A stretch of DNA of 64,000 nt from Shewanella chilikensis (lineage in GTDB: Bacteria; Pseudomonadota; Gammaproteobacteria; Enterobacterales; Shewanellaceae). The notes beneath the pieces were generated by a model. The model was given only the letters and a program-made list of their open reading frames with translations, was not told the origin of the DNA and did no database searches. Below are positions 1 to 9,870 of the stretch, piece after piece (position 1 is the first letter of the stretch; every line of letters begins with the position of its first letter). The stretch is from the NCBI RefSeq assembly GCF_002836945.1, contig NZ_NIJM01000003.1:62001-126000 (forward strand), given 5' to 3'. The position numbers and the translations under genes were made by a program.

Positions 1-5
1 GTTCG

Positions 6-1244
6 GTGATAGGGCTATGGCAAGGATTTGCCCAGGCGTTCGATGAGATGCGCCACCATAAGCTGCGTACTGCCTTGACGTTGCTGGGGATGATATTTGG
101 TGTCGGCGCCGTTATAGCCATGCTCAGCGTCGGTGAGGGGGCCGAGCGTGAAGCCTTGAAGATGATTGAATCCATGGGGGTTCGCAATCTGGTGGTCAAC
201 AGCCGCAGCAATGACGGCGAGGCGCTGAAATCGATTCGTGAACACAGTGTCGGCCTGAGCCTGCGTGATATCGACAGTGCCAGAGACACCTTGCCTTTTA
301 TTCAGGATTGGGGCGCCGCCAAGGAAGTAAAAGTCTTCAGTCTGTTTTCCGCCGAAGGGCGCAGCGATGCCAGTGTGATGGGGGTGACTCCCAGCTATTT
401 TGGGTTGACGTCGCTCAAGCTCAATGAAGGGCAGATTTTTACCGAGCAGGATCAAGTTTACTTTCGTCAGGTCGCCGTGTTGGGGCCAGAGGCGGCTCGC
501 AGCCTGTTTCCCAAGGGCAACGCCCTTGGCAAGCACATCAAGATTAACCATCAATGGTTTACCGTGGTGGGTATCTTGGCCGATGCCAATCGCGGTAAGT
601 CCAAAATCCAGGGCGTCAAGCTTGGGGGCGAGCGCAATCAGGTGTTTATTCCACTGTCGAGCGCCCTGAAAAAGATGCAGTTCAAGGCGCTTGAAGATGA
701 GCTGGACATGATTAAGCTGTCGCTCAGGGAAGAGGTTGAGCCTTCGCTGGCGGCCAAGAGCCTGGATCATCTGTTGCAGCGCCGTCATGGCGGTGAGAAG
801 GACTATGACATAGTGGTGCCGGCCGACCTTCTGGCCCAACATCAGAAGACTCAACAGATCTTCAATATCGTCATGGCCTGTGTCGCCGGGATCTCGCTTC
901 TGGTGGGCGGCATTGGCATTATGAACATTATGCTGGCCACCATTTTGGAGCGCACCGCCGAGATAGGTTTGCTGCGGGCGCTGGGGGCCAGGCGCAAGGA
1001 TATCGCCCGGCAGTTTTTGATTGAAAGTATCGCCATTTCGGCTACCGGCGGTCTGTTTGGCATAGTCGTAGGGCTGGGACTGGCGCTGCTTATTTCAACT
1101 GCGGCCGGTTGGCCTGTGGCTTGGTCTCCCTTTGCGATACTGCTGGCGCTCGGGGTTTGTATGAGTATCGGGGTCGGTTTCGGCCTCTATCCGGCGCAGA
1201 AGGCGGCCAAACTGGATCCCATTATTGCCTTGCAACGGGACTGA
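6..1244 (+). CDS. MacB/FtsX-type ABC transporter permease
   Basis: This is an inner-membrane permease of the MacB family, which exports substrates such as drugs, peptides or lipoproteins with a separate ATPase and periplasmic adaptor. The N-terminus holds a membrane segment of the family type (KLRTALTLLGMIFGVGAVIA, residues 19-38). A periplasmic MacB-PCD-like domain follows at about 45-270, then the FtsX domain with three segments, including SLLVGGIGIMNIMLATILERT and the EIGLLRALGA motif. At 412 residues it is full length for a permease without a fused ATPase. The start is a GTG only five bases into the window, so the true start could lie further upstream. The ATPase and adaptor partners are presumably just outside. 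The family is clear but the substrate cannot be told. Confidence 0.85.
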   Translation: MIGLWQGFAQAFDEMRHHKLRTALTLLGMIFGVGAVIAMLSVGEGAEREALKMIESMGVRNLVVNSRSNDGEALKSIREHSVGLSLRDIDSARDTLPFIQDWGAAKEVKVFSLFSAEGRSDASVMGVTPSYFGLTSLKLNEGQIFTEQDQVYFRQVAVLGPEAARSLFPKGNALGKHIKINHQWFTVVGILADANRGKSKIQGVKLGGERNQVFIPLSSALKKMQFKALEDELDMIKLSLREEVEPSLAAKSLDHLLQRRHGGEKDYDIVVPADLLAQHQKTQQIFNIVMACVAGISLLVGGIGIMNIMLATILERTAEIGLLRALGARRKDIARQFLIESIAISATGGLFGIVVGLGLALLISTAAGWPVAWSPFAILLALGVCMSIGVGFGLYPAQKAAKLDPIIALQRD

Positions 1245-1269
1245 CAGAGGTTTCTTTCGCCTCTGTCAG
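1241..1269 (+). terminator. Hairpin at end of MacB-like gene
   Basis: A perfect 10-bp inverted repeat (CTGACAGAGG / CCTCTGTCAG) with a 9-base loop begins two bases before the stop codon of the permease gene. No T-run follows, so it may stabilise the 3' end of the mRNA or terminate weakly. Confidence 0.45.
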
Positions 1270-1476
1270 CGGCTTTGGCGCCAGGGCCGGCGCTCGTAAG
1301 GGCGTGTTCTGCAAAAGCGGCAAGGGTTAGACAGGTGCTTTATTGTCATTGTGTCGATCTTCCTCTGGATAGAAACTGTCGGCACACAGGCCCTGCCTAC
1401 AACTCTGCTCATCTGTTTGATCTTGTGATTAAATATAGGAACTTAATTCATTCAAGGAAAGCGGGCAGGTCATTTC

Positions 1477-3690
1477 ATGGATGCTTTGCAACAACACAGA
1501 GCCCGGGTCAAGCAGCAACTCTATCTATGGCATTCGCAACAACTTGTCTCGGGGGCTGCGTGGCGCAACGCCTTGGGATTACTGCCATCAGCCGGGGCCA
1601 AGCAGAGCCTGAGCTTTTTCAACCCTCTGCTGCTGGGTAGCGCTGCGCTCTGTTTTGTTTCGGCGCTTATCTGCTTTTTTGCCTACAACTGGGCTGCTTT
1701 GCCGCGCATGGGCAAGTTGGCGTTATTGGAAACCGGCTTGCTGGGCTGTTTGTTGTTGGCCTTTGCGTTGAGCCGACGGTTAAAGCCACCCCTTGCCGAC
1801 AAGGCACAAGGCGCTTTGCCCTGGCTCCTGTTTGCGGCCTGTGTGTTTGTCGGCGTCTTGCTGGCCTTTATCGGCCAGAGCTATCAGCAAGGGGCTGACA
1901 ACTGGCAGTTGTTTGCCGTGTGGGCACTGCTTATTTTGCCCTGGGTGGTGTTTTTGAAACTGGAAGCCGGTTATCTGCTGCTTATCTTGCTGTTGAACCT
2001 GGCCCTGTGCTTGTTACTGCAGATAACCTCATTGCCGTTTGCAGACCTGTTTAGCTTGCTGGGGGATGACAGGCTCGCTATCCCTTGGTCACTGTTTGCG
2101 CTTAATTGGCTGCTGCATCAATGCCTGCTTCGTTTTGCGCTGACAGACAAGCACGGCATCCCCCTCAGCGAGGTAACAAGCGGGCTGCTGAGTTGGAGCT
2201 TTTTGTTGTTGGCGAGTTGTTGGACGCTGTTCGACTCCTTGAGCGCACAGCAGTTTATTGCCGTCGTTCTCTACGGGGTTGTTGCCGCAGCGCTGATACG
2301 AGGCTATCACACAAGGCGTAAACTCTACGGCATGGCGCTCGGGCTTTTCGGCACGGCAGCGCTGTTTGATCTCTGGTTGCTGCGCTTGCTGTCTGAAGTA
2401 CTTGATGGTGATGCCGTGGTACTGTTGTTTGCCCTGATGACGCTTTGTGTGCTGCTCAGTGCCTCAGTCGCCGCCTTGCTGCTAAAGCGCTTGCAGGCTG
2501 ACTATCTGGCCACGGCACCAGAGCAACAGACCCAAAAACACAAAGATGCGACAGCCGGCACAGAGCCCAGGGAGGATGAGCAAATCGTCCCTAATGCGGG
2601 CAGCCTTTTCTGGCAACGGCTGCAGCAGGCAGGCATTGTCTCGGGGGATGTGGCACAAGAGACACCAGAGTTGCAAAGTCCCTGGTATCTCAAGGCGATG
2701 CTTATCCTGTTTGGCTGGTTAGCCGGGATCTGTTTGCTGGGTTTCATCGGCACCAGCCTGGCGTTATTGTTGGACGATATTCAGCCTGGGTTGCTGCTGA
2801 GCCTGGCGATGGCGGCATCTGCAGTGGCCTTTGGTTTGAGTCGAGGTCAAAGTGGACTGTTTATCTCTCAGTTTGCCTTGAGCTTTGCCGTGGCCGCCTT
2901 GGTGCTTTATGGCATAACCTTTGACGAGCTGCTGTTTGAAGTGGCTTCCTGGCGCTGGTGGTTGATGCTGGCCCTGGTGGCCTCGCTTCACTGGTATCTG
3001 CTGCCAGCTTATTTGACCCGGTCCAGTTGCGCGCTGCTGGCATTATTGGCCTTGATTGCGCTGCTGCAGACTCTTTCATTATTACCCTTGGTGACGCCGG
3101 CACTGCTACTGGGCTTTGTGCTGCTCTGGCGCCATGAGGCCGACTGGGGCAAGACACCGCTTCGCTGGCGCTCCCTTGCCATGGCCATGACCTTGGCGCT
3201 GCTCTTTTGTCAGACGCCGCAATTGGTTTGGCTGGAGGGAGTATGGGAGTTAAAGAGTTCCGGCATGAGCCTTGCTATGTTGCAAGGCGCGCAATGGTTA
3301 CTTGAAGCTTTGCTGCTGTGGCAACTTTGGCGTTTTTTCGGCAGTCGAATGAACGCAATCCGGCATCAATTGGATGGGCGTTCGCAGGTGCTGTTGTTAC
3401 TGGGACTGCTGTCGGCCTTGGTTTGGTTTTGGTGGATCCCCGGGCTTATCGCCGGCGCGTTGGTGGCGGTTTTCGGCTTTGTGCTGGCCGAGCGCTTGCT
3501 GCTCTGGCTCGGGGTCCTGGCTATGCCGGTTTACTGCGGTTATTACTATTACTCGTTGCAGCAAACCTTGTTGGAAAAATCCTTGCTGCTGATGCTGCTT
3601 GGCGTGAGTCTGCTACTGCTCTGGTTTGCGCTCAAGCCTTTGAGTGACAGGCCTGAGTGGCTGGCGGCGCAGAATGGAGGAGAGCAGTAA
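1477..3690 (+). CDS. DUF2157 + DUF4401 polytopic membrane protein
   Basis: This large integral membrane protein of 737 residues has unknown function. The N-terminus (about 1-330) resembles DUF2157: a short soluble head, then many hydrophobic helices with features such as CFFAYNWAALPRMGKLALLE. A charged cytosolic linker at about 345-395 leads to a second multi-helix half resembling DUF4401. Around twenty membrane segments are visible in all. The next gene encodes the GDYXXLXY protein that usually accompanies this family, and it overlaps this stop codon by one base, so the two are translated together. The ATG is preceded by an AGGAAAGCGGGCAGG-like stretch. Domain assignment is from memory of the families. 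The cellular role is unknown. Confidence 0.8.
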   Translation: MDALQQHRARVKQQLYLWHSQQLVSGAAWRNALGLLPSAGAKQSLSFFNPLLLGSAALCFVSALICFFAYNWAALPRMGKLALLETGLLGCLLLAFALSRRLKPPLADKAQGALPWLLFAACVFVGVLLAFIGQSYQQGADNWQLFAVWALLILPWVVFLKLEAGYLLLILLLNLALCLLLQITSLPFADLFSLLGDDRLAIPWSLFALNWLLHQCLLRFALTDKHGIPLSEVTSGLLSWSFLLLASCWTLFDSLSAQQFIAVVLYGVVAAALIRGYHTRRKLYGMALGLFGTAALFDLWLLRLLSEVLDGDAVVLLFALMTLCVLLSASVAALLLKRLQADYLATAPEQQTQKHKDATAGTEPREDEQIVPNAGSLFWQRLQQAGIVSGDVAQETPELQSPWYLKAMLILFGWLAGICLLGFIGTSLALLLDDIQPGLLLSLAMAASAVAFGLSRGQSGLFISQFALSFAVAALVLYGITFDELLFEVASWRWWLMLALVASLHWYLLPAYLTRSSCALLALLALIALLQTLSLLPLVTPALLLGFVLLWRHEADWGKTPLRWRSLAMAMTLALLFCQTPQLVWLEGVWELKSSGMSLAMLQGAQWLLEALLLWQLWRFFGSRMNAIRHQLDGRSQVLLLLGLLSALVWFWWIPGLIAGALVAVFGFVLAERLLLWLGVLAMPVYCGYYYYSLQQTLLEKSLLLMLLGVSLLLLWFALKPLSDRPEWLAAQNGGEQ

Positions 3691-4208
3691 TGAAACCCAA
3701 ATTGACGCCAAAAATCATGGGGTTGTGTCTCATATGGGGGCTGCTTTGTTTGCTGGTCATCAACATTTCCGTGTGGCAGAAAGAGCAACTCTGGCAGCAC
3801 GGTGAGCCCATTTTGCTTGAGCTGGCCCCGGTGGATCCCCGCTCGCTGATGCAGGGGGATTATATGCAACTCGACTATAAATTGGCCCGGCAACTGGCCA
3901 ATGAGCTGCGCGCAAAAGGGCAGTTTCAGGACAATATGCAGGGCTGGCTCAGAGTGAGTCTCGACGAGCAGCAGCGCGCCGCTTTTGTGGCGTTGGAGAG
4001 TGATCCAGAGGCTCCTTTGTTGCAGCAGCAAAGACGCTTGCCGTTTAAAGTCCGTCAGGGAGAAGTGCAACTGGCGAGCCAGGCTTTTTTCTTTGAAGAG
4101 GGCCAGGCCGAGCATTTCAGCCAGGGGCGTTATGGCGAGCTGAGATTGGGCGCTGACGGGGAGCTGATGTTGGTGGGCTTGCGTGACAGTCAACTTAAGC
4201 CTCTTTGA
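3690..4208 (+). CDS. GDYXXLXY-domain protein
   Basis: This is a membrane-anchored protein of about 172 residues with one N-terminal membrane helix (about residues 9-26) and a periplasmic domain. It carries the family signature as GDYMQLDY, just after DPRSLMQ. The ATG at 3690 shares its A with the TAA of the upstream gene (TAATG) and has GGAGGAGA just before it. It is preferred over an in-frame ATG 33 bases earlier that lies inside the upstream gene. The pairing with a DUF2157/DUF4401 membrane protein is the usual context of this family. No enzymatic motif is visible, and the function is unknown. Confidence 0.85.
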   Translation: MKPKLTPKIMGLCLIWGLLCLLVINISVWQKEQLWQHGEPILLELAPVDPRSLMQGDYMQLDYKLARQLANELRAKGQFQDNMQGWLRVSLDEQQRAAFVALESDPEAPLLQQQRRLPFKVRQGEVQLASQAFFFEEGQAEHFSQGRYGELRLGADGELMLVGLRDSQLKPL

Positions 4209-4410
4209 ACCTAAGAGTGGTAAGGCTGTGTTCATTAGACCACTAGAGTGACTTAGGATTTTTTACTTTTTACTCCAAGCTAACTCCTTGATAAGACTAA
4301 TTAACTAACACTAAAGTTTGATAAATATTTTACATATTGCAACCTGGCTGTAACTTGTGGCCTTTATAGTGGCTGCTTCTCCGGATGCGGAGATGTGGAA
4401 ATAACATTAC

Positions 4411-4439
4411 TTATTGATAAATAAGAAAATCACTATAAT
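4411..4439 (+). promoter_or_regulatory. Candidate promoter of the secreted nuclease gene
   Basis: A perfect TATAAT lies at 4434-4439 and a TTATTG at 4411-4416, with a 17-base spacer, 24 bases before the start codon of the nuclease gene. The region is AT-rich. Confidence 0.5.
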
Positions 4440-4462
4440 CAGGATATATTTCAGGGGTCAAT

Positions 4463-7300
4463 ATGTTAACCAAGGCAAGTCTGCTTGCCCTGGCCGTGGG
4501 CAGTATTGCTGCCCAGGCTCAGGCGAGCGAGCAAGTGATCATTTCCGAGTATGTTGAAGGTTCAGGCAATAACAAGGCCATCGAACTTTTTAACGCCGGC
4601 AGTCAAGCTGTCGATCTCAGCCAGTATCAGCTGGATATCTTCTTCAATGGCAGTAGCAGCGCAGGCAGCAGCATTGCCCTGAGCGGCATGCTGGCCGCCG
4701 GTGGCACTCATGTATTGGCCGACAATGATGCCGACGCTGCAATCCTGGCATTGGCGCAGCAAACCAGCAGCGCCAGTTTCTTCAACGGTGATGATGCCCT
4801 GGTGCTGAGCCGTAATGGTGAGGTGGTCGACAGCCTGGGCCAGGTTGGGGTGGATCCCGGCTCCGAGTGGGGCAGCGGTGATGTTTCCACTCAAAACAAT
4901 ACGTTAAGGCGTAAGCTGGACAACTTGAGTGCGGATCTCGACCCCTTCGATGCGGTTGACCTCAGCGGTTGGGATGGTTTCGCCATCGATAATATCGACG
5001 ACCTGGGGGCCTTTGGCGGTAATGCCGGCGAGCCGGGTGAACCGACAGATCCCGGTAATGGCGCCTTGGTTTGCGGCGATGCGGCTACACCCATTCATGC
5101 ATTGCAGGGTAGCGGTGAGGCCAGTCCATTGGCCGGTGAAACCCTGGAAGTGGAAGCAATAGTCACCAGCAACCAGGAAGCGGGTCTCAAGGGATTGTTC
5201 CTGCAGATGGCCGATGCCGAAGCGGATGCCGATCCTTTGACCTCGGAAGGGGTGTTCCTGTACACAGGCAATAGCGCCAGTGGTTATCAAGCCGGCGACC
5301 GAATTCGAGTGCGGGCTCAGGTCACTGAATATCAAGGCCTGACTGAACTGACCAATGTCAGTGCCAAGGCCTTGTGTGCCACATCGCAACCTCTGCCGAG
5401 TGCAGCCAGAGTGAGCCTGCCGGTTAATGACAGCAGTGCACTTGAAGCCTTCGAAGGCATGTTGGTCAGCTTTGAGCAGCATCTTACGGTAAACGAAGTC
5501 TACAACCTTGGCCGTTATGGTGAGGTGTTGCTGGGTTCTAGCCGTCACTTTATCGGTACTCAGGTGGCCAATCCCGGCGCCGATGCCTTGGCGGTCACGG
5601 CAGCCAATGCCCTGGATTCCATAGTGCTTGACGATGGCCTGACGGCACAAAACCCGGATCCTGTTATCTATCCGGCCCCGGGTCTGAGCGCCGCTAACCC
5701 GCTCAGAGTCGGTGATACTGTCACAAACCTCACCGCGGTGATGCATTACGGCTTTGGCATTTACCGTTTGATGCCGGTCGATACCGTCAACTTTGTTGCC
5801 GCCAATCCCAGAGCATCCGAGCCTGAGTTGAATCGTCTCGATGCCTTGACAGTTGCCAGTTTCAACGTGCTCAACTATTTCAACGGCGATGGCCAGGGCG
5901 GCGGTTTCCCCACGTCCCGCGGCGCCGATACTCAAGAGGAATTTGAGCGCCAACGAGCCAAGATAATCGCGGCGATGAAAACCATTAACGCCGATGTCTT
6001 CGGTTTGATGGAAATCGAGAACGATGGTTTCGGCAGTAACTCGGCAATTGCCGATCTGGCCCGCGGTCTCAACGACGCCATTGGCACTGACAGCTATCGC
6101 TATCTGGCGCCACAGGTTAATCGTATTGGCAACGATGAGATCAGCGTCGGTATTTTGTATCGTCAGGACAGAGTCACCCCGGAAGGGGTTGCGGCGATTC
6201 TGGACAGCAGTAATTCGGCGCTGGATGACAATGGTCAGGTGTTGTTCAACGATGGCAAGAACCGTCCCATGCTGACCCAGAAGTTTAGCGTCAACGACAG
6301 TGAGGATAGCTTTGTGGTGGCGGTCAACCACCTCAAGTCCAAGGGCAGTGATTGTAATGCGCTGGGCGATCCCGACATGAACGACGGCCAGGGTAACTGT
6401 AATCTGACCCGAACCCGCGCAGCCATGGCGATAGGCCAGTTCCTGCAGGCAGAATATCAGGATGACAAGGTGCTGGTGATAGGGGATCTCAATGCCTACG
6501 CCAAGGAAGATCCACTGACAACCCTGGCCAATGCCGGTTACGCCGAGCTGTTTGGCGAGCTTGGTAAGCCTTCAGCATACTCCTATGTGTTCTCCGGTGA
6601 GTCGGGACAGCTAGATCATGCACTGGCCAATGAAGCCATGCTGGCCAATGTTCGTGATGTGACCGATTGGCATATCAATACTGATGAACCCAGGGTGCTG
6701 GACTATAACACTGAGTTCAAGACGCCGGAGCAACTGCAAAGTTTCTACAGCAACGATGCCTTCCGCTCATCGGATCACGACCCTGTGATCATCGCTCTGG
6801 ACTTTGCCGCGGCCAATCAGGCACCGGTTGCCGAGTTCTCAGTGCAGCAAAATGGTGCCGCAGTGGCGCTTTCTAGCACTTCGAGTGATAGCGACGGTGA
6901 GTTGGTGAGCCTGGAGTGGGATCTGGGTGATGGCACTCAAGCCTTTGGCGAGCAAGTGAGCCATGAATACCAGCAAAGCGGTGTCTACCTCATCACTCTG
7001 ACCGTGACTGACGACAAAGGTGCCCAGCACAGTGTCAGCCGTGAGGTAACCGTTGAGATAGCCCCTGAGCCGACCGAGCCTGTGGCGGTTATCCGTCATC
7101 TGGATCTCTGGCTGCTGCAGGTGTTTATCTCCGAGAGCTATGATCCTGACGGTTATATCAAAAAGCAACAGTGGCGCTTCAACGATGGGCGTAGATTCAA
7201 CGGCCCGGTTGCCATGCGTATTGGCGGTCGTGCCAATGAAGTGACTTTGACCGTGACCGACAATGATAAGCAAAAGGCCAGCACTAGCCTTAGCTTCTAA
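4463..7300 (+). CDS. Secreted LTD/endonuclease/PKD nuclease (ExeM/NucH type)
   Basis: This is a large extracellular nuclease of 945 residues. It has a signal peptide (about 1-21, ending AQAQAS), then a lamin-tail-like domain (about 24-185: IISEYVEGSGNNKAIELFN). An OB-fold-like region follows (about 200-440), then an endonuclease/exonuclease/phosphatase domain (about 465-775) with NVLNYFNGDG, the metal-binding LMEIEND, VNHLKSKGSDC, IGDLNAY and SSDHDPV. Two PKD-type domains end the protein. Such enzymes degrade extracellular DNA for phosphate or biofilm turnover and usually leave the cell by type II secretion. Related Shewanella nucleases often end in a GlyGly-CTERM anchor; this one stops at ASTSLSF without it. 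The RBS is AGGGG seven bases before the ATG. Confidence 0.88.
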   Translation: MLTKASLLALAVGSIAAQAQASEQVIISEYVEGSGNNKAIELFNAGSQAVDLSQYQLDIFFNGSSSAGSSIALSGMLAAGGTHVLADNDADAAILALAQQTSSASFFNGDDALVLSRNGEVVDSLGQVGVDPGSEWGSGDVSTQNNTLRRKLDNLSADLDPFDAVDLSGWDGFAIDNIDDLGAFGGNAGEPGEPTDPGNGALVCGDAATPIHALQGSGEASPLAGETLEVEAIVTSNQEAGLKGLFLQMADAEADADPLTSEGVFLYTGNSASGYQAGDRIRVRAQVTEYQGLTELTNVSAKALCATSQPLPSAARVSLPVNDSSALEAFEGMLVSFEQHLTVNEVYNLGRYGEVLLGSSRHFIGTQVANPGADALAVTAANALDSIVLDDGLTAQNPDPVIYPAPGLSAANPLRVGDTVTNLTAVMHYGFGIYRLMPVDTVNFVAANPRASEPELNRLDALTVASFNVLNYFNGDGQGGGFPTSRGADTQEEFERQRAKIIAAMKTINADVFGLMEIENDGFGSNSAIADLARGLNDAIGTDSYRYLAPQVNRIGNDEISVGILYRQDRVTPEGVAAILDSSNSALDDNGQVLFNDGKNRPMLTQKFSVNDSEDSFVVAVNHLKSKGSDCNALGDPDMNDGQGNCNLTRTRAAMAIGQFLQAEYQDDKVLVIGDLNAYAKEDPLTTLANAGYAELFGELGKPSAYSYVFSGESGQLDHALANEAMLANVRDVTDWHINTDEPRVLDYNTEFKTPEQLQSFYSNDAFRSSDHDPVIIALDFAAANQAPVAEFSVQQNGAAVALSSTSSDSDGELVSLEWDLGDGTQAFGEQVSHEYQQSGVYLITLTVTDDKGAQHSVSREVTVEIAPEPTEPVAVIRHLDLWLLQVFISESYDPDGYIKKQQWRFNDGRRFNGPVAMRIGGRANEVTLTVTDNDKQKASTSLSF

Positions 7301-7312
7301 CCGCTTAAGACG

Positions 7313-7340
7313 AAAAACGCCCGCTGCAGCGGGCGTTTTT
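7313..7340. terminator. Bidirectional terminator
   Basis: AAAAACGCCCGC / GCGGGCGTTTTT inverted repeat with a short loop lies between the nuclease gene (+) and the convergent YfcH-like gene (-). It has a T-run on both strands. Confidence 0.9.
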
Positions 7341-7381
7341 GTTGGTCAACTCAAAGGCTGTTTACCCTTTATCTGTTTTAG

Positions 7382-8281
7382 TTAGCGCTTGTTGAATAAG
7401 GCTTTCATCGCGTGATTGATTTCCGGGTAGTTGAATTCGAAACCATCGGCCTGGGCATGAACCGGTAATACAAACTGGCCTTCGGTCAGTAGGGTCGACA
7501 TCTCACCCATTGCCAGTTGCAGTGCCAATGCCGGTGCCGGCAGACAAGCGGGGCGGTGCAGCGCTTTGCCGAGAGCCTTGCTGAAGTCGCGGTTGCTGAC
7601 AGGCTGCGGCGCGGTGGCATTGTATATGCCGCGGCAGGCTTCATTTTCCAGCAGAAATTCAATAAGGCGCAGCAAGTCTTCGCGCATGATCCAACTCATT
7701 CCCTGACGACCATGGCCAATCGGGCCGCCAAGGCCCAGTTTGAAGGCAGGCAACATCTTGGCCAAGGCGCCGCCATCTTTGCCAAGCACTATGCCGATGC
7801 GAAAGATACAGACCCGGGTGAGTTCGGCAACCGCCAGGGCTCTTTGCTCCCATTGGGCACAGATCCTATGACTGAACTCATCATGGGGCGTGGCGTTTTC
7901 GTCTATGGGCTCCGGCCCCTGACGCCCGTAAAAACCCACCGCCGATGCGCTGAGAAAAACTTGGGGTTTCTTTTGGCTGTTGCGGACAAGCGTAGCCAAC
8001 TGCTCTGTGATGTCCCAGCGGCTGTGGCAGATCCGCTGTTTCTGCTCATCGCTCCAGCGTTTGGCAACTATGGGCTCACCGGCGAGGTTGATGATGGCAT
8101 CTATCTCCTCAAGCAGTCCGGGTGTTTGCAGCGAATCTATGTAACGGGTCTGTACCAGCGCCAGCTTTTGCTCGGCCGCCGCGGGGTTGCGGCTCAAAAT
8201 AGTCAGCCTATGGCGTTTTGCCAGCCGCTGCGCCAGTTCTGAACCGATAAACCCGGTTGCACCTGTGAGCAGAATATTCAT
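7382..8281 (-). CDS. yfcH: TIGR01777 family NAD-dependent epimerase (YfcH-like)
   Basis: This is a Rossmann-fold protein of the extended SDR/epimerase superfamily, 299 residues, the usual length for the YfcH/TIGR01777 group. The dinucleotide-binding motif GATGFIGSELAQRL is at residues 7-20. LINLAGEPI-like (AIINLAGEPIVAKRW) and SASAVGFYG follow, and the C-terminus has the DUF1731-like end (PLPVHAQADGFEFNYP-type). The physiological substrate of the family is not established. The ATG lies 46 bases from the folX stop on the same strand, so the two minus-strand genes probably form one unit, folX first. Confidence 0.85.
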   Translation of the reverse strand: MNILLTGATGFIGSELAQRLAKRHRLTILSRNPAAAEQKLALVQTRYIDSLQTPGLLEEIDAIINLAGEPIVAKRWSDEQKQRICHSRWDITEQLATLVRNSQKKPQVFLSASAVGFYGRQGPEPIDENATPHDEFSHRICAQWEQRALAVAELTRVCIFRIGIVLGKDGGALAKMLPAFKLGLGGPIGHGRQGMSWIMREDLLRLIEFLLENEACRGIYNATAPQPVSNRDFSKALGKALHRPACLPAPALALQLAMGEMSTLLTEGQFVLPVHAQADGFEFNYPEINHAMKALFNKR

Positions 8282-8327
8282 GCCTTCTCCCTGACTTATT
8301 GAATGTTTCTCCAGAGTATAGACTGGC

Positions 8328-8699
8328 TTACGCCGGTTTACGGTAGCTCAGCTGCAGTGAAACCGAGTCGGCATACCTCAAGGCATGGGGCTTGTCGATT
8401 TCAACGCTGGCGTACTCTACCCATTCATGTTCGCTGGCAATTTCCAGTACTTTCCCTGTGAGGTGCTCCAGCAGGGAGAAGCGGTTGTCCTCCACCAGGT
8501 TAATGATCGCCTTGGTAATGGTGCGATAATTGAGCGCGTGCTCCATATCATCACTTCTACGCGCCTTGTCGGCACAGTAATGGATGCAGACATTAATGAT
8601 CACATCCTGGCGATTGTTGATCTCCTCTTCCTTGATACCGATAAAAGTGCGCAAGCGCAGGTTTTTAATGCGTATAATAGCTAATTCGGGTTTCATCAT
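8328..8699 (-). CDS. folX: Dihydroneopterin triphosphate 2'-epimerase FolX
   Basis: FolX is a 123-residue T-fold enzyme that epimerises dihydroneopterin triphosphate in pterin metabolism, and is a paralogue of FolB. Visible family features are [23 protein letters not shown] near the N-terminus, NYRTITKAI, the [14 protein letters not shown] stretch with its catalytic Glu-His region, and [17 protein letters not shown]. Two adjacent ATGs (8699 and 8696) could start it. It is divergent from the AI-2E-family permease gene, whose upstream region overlaps the folX 5' end, and is followed by the YfcH-like gene. Confidence 0.9.
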   Translation of the reverse strand: MMKPELAIIRIKNLRLRTFIGIKEEEINNRQDVIINVCIHYCADKARRSDDMEHALNYRTITKAIINLVEDNRFSLLEHLTGKVLEIASEHEWVEYASVEIDKPHALRYADSVSLQLSYRKPA

Positions 8700-8763
8700 G
8701 TCACTACTTTTTGTTGTTGATGCAACGGCTGATTGTGACAGAGAACAACAAGGAATTTCAATT

Positions 8764-9843
8764 ATGTCATCAGCCTATCGTCCGTCCATGGCGCTGAAAG
8801 GATTCGCTGTCATGGCCTGCCTGGTCATAGTGCTGGCTGGAATTAAGGCCGCCAGCGCCATAGTAGTGCCTTTTGTGTTATCGGCTTTTATTGCGGTTAT
8901 CTGCAGCCCGGCCATCAATGCCTTGAGCCGTTATCGCGTGCCCCGCGCCCTGGCTGTATTTGTGCTGGTGGCGATTATTTTGTTGCTTGGGCTCTGGCTG
9001 GCTTCTGTGGTGGGCAGCTCCATCAACGAGTTTTCCCAGCAGTTGCCGCAATACCGATCGCAGTTGGTGGAGCAATTTGCCTGGATATTGGATAAGCTCA
9101 AGGAGCTGAATATCCACATCTCCAAGGACAAGGTGCTGGCCTATCTGGACCCCGGCATGGCCTTGTCTTTGACCACAAATACGCTTTCCGGCGTGGGCAA
9201 TGTGATGGCCAACCTGTTTCTGATAGTGCTGACCATAGTCTTTATGCTGTTTGAGGCACAATCTTTGCCGCGTAAGGTGCATTTGGCGCTGGATGACCCT
9301 GATATGCGTTTGTCCCAGATTGAGCGTTTCTTGCAATCGGTGAACCAATATATGGTGATCAAGACCCTGGTCAGCCTGGCAACCGGTGTTATTGTCGGTG
9401 TCGGTCTGGCGCTGATGGGGGTGGATTATGCGCTGCTCTGGGGCGTAGTGGCCTTTTTGTTTAACTATATTCCCAATATCGGCTCTATTATTGCCGCTAT
9501 TCCGGCTGTACTGCTGGCTTTTGTGCAGTTGGGCACAGCGGGTGCCGGCGCCGTTGCCGCACTGTATCTGGCGACCAACATGGTGATGGGCAATCTGATA
9601 GAGCCCAGATTTATGGGGCGTGGCCTCGGGCTGTCCACTCTGGTGGTATTCCTGTCGTTGATCTTCTGGGGCTGGCTCTTGGGCTCGGTCGGCATGTTGC
9701 TGTCTGTGCCGCTCACCATGATAGTCAAGATAGCGCTGGAATCGAGCCAGAGTGGCAGTTGGCTGGCAATCTTGCTCTCGGACGATGCCAGTATTGCCGT
9801 GCGGGAAAATGCCGATAAAGAAGCGGCAGCCGATGCCGAATAA
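8764..9843 (+). CDS. AI-2E transporter family permease (PerM/YdiK-like)
   Basis: This is a 359-residue polytopic membrane protein of the AI-2E exporter/PerM family. Typical features are the N-terminal helix pair (about 10-50), a long amphipathic region with [17 protein letters not shown], and the C-terminal block [21 protein letters not shown] ending with [30 protein letters not shown]. Members are proposed to export autoinducer-2 or other small molecules, or to act in Na+/H+ antiport, so the substrate is not predictable. The start is the ATG at 8764, preceded by AAGGA. A longer in-frame extension exists but overlaps folX and has no membrane character. Confidence 0.85.
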   Translation: MSSAYRPSMALKGFAVMACLVIVLAGIKAASAIVVPFVLSAFIAVICSPAINALSRYRVPRALAVFVLVAIILLLGLWLASVVGSSINEFSQQLPQYRSQLVEQFAWILDKLKELNIHISKDKVLAYLDPGMALSLTTNTLSGVGNVMANLFLIVLTIVFMLFEAQSLPRKVHLALDDPDMRLSQIERFLQSVNQYMVIKTLVSLATGVIVGVGLALMGVDYALLWGVVAFLFNYIPNIGSIIAAIPAVLLAFVQLGTAGAGAVAALYLATNMVMGNLIEPRFMGRGLGLSTLVVFLSLIFWGWLLGSVGMLLSVPLTMIVKIALESSQSGSWLAILLSDDASIAVRENADKEAAADAE

Positions 9844-9870
9844 AGGCAGAAATAAGAAGTTGAGGATTTC

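Noticed and set aside
4904..6331. Long antisense frame (475 codons) opposite the nuclease gene
   Set aside because: Shadow of the GC-biased nuclease coding sequence; no RBS, no domain, low-complexity composition.
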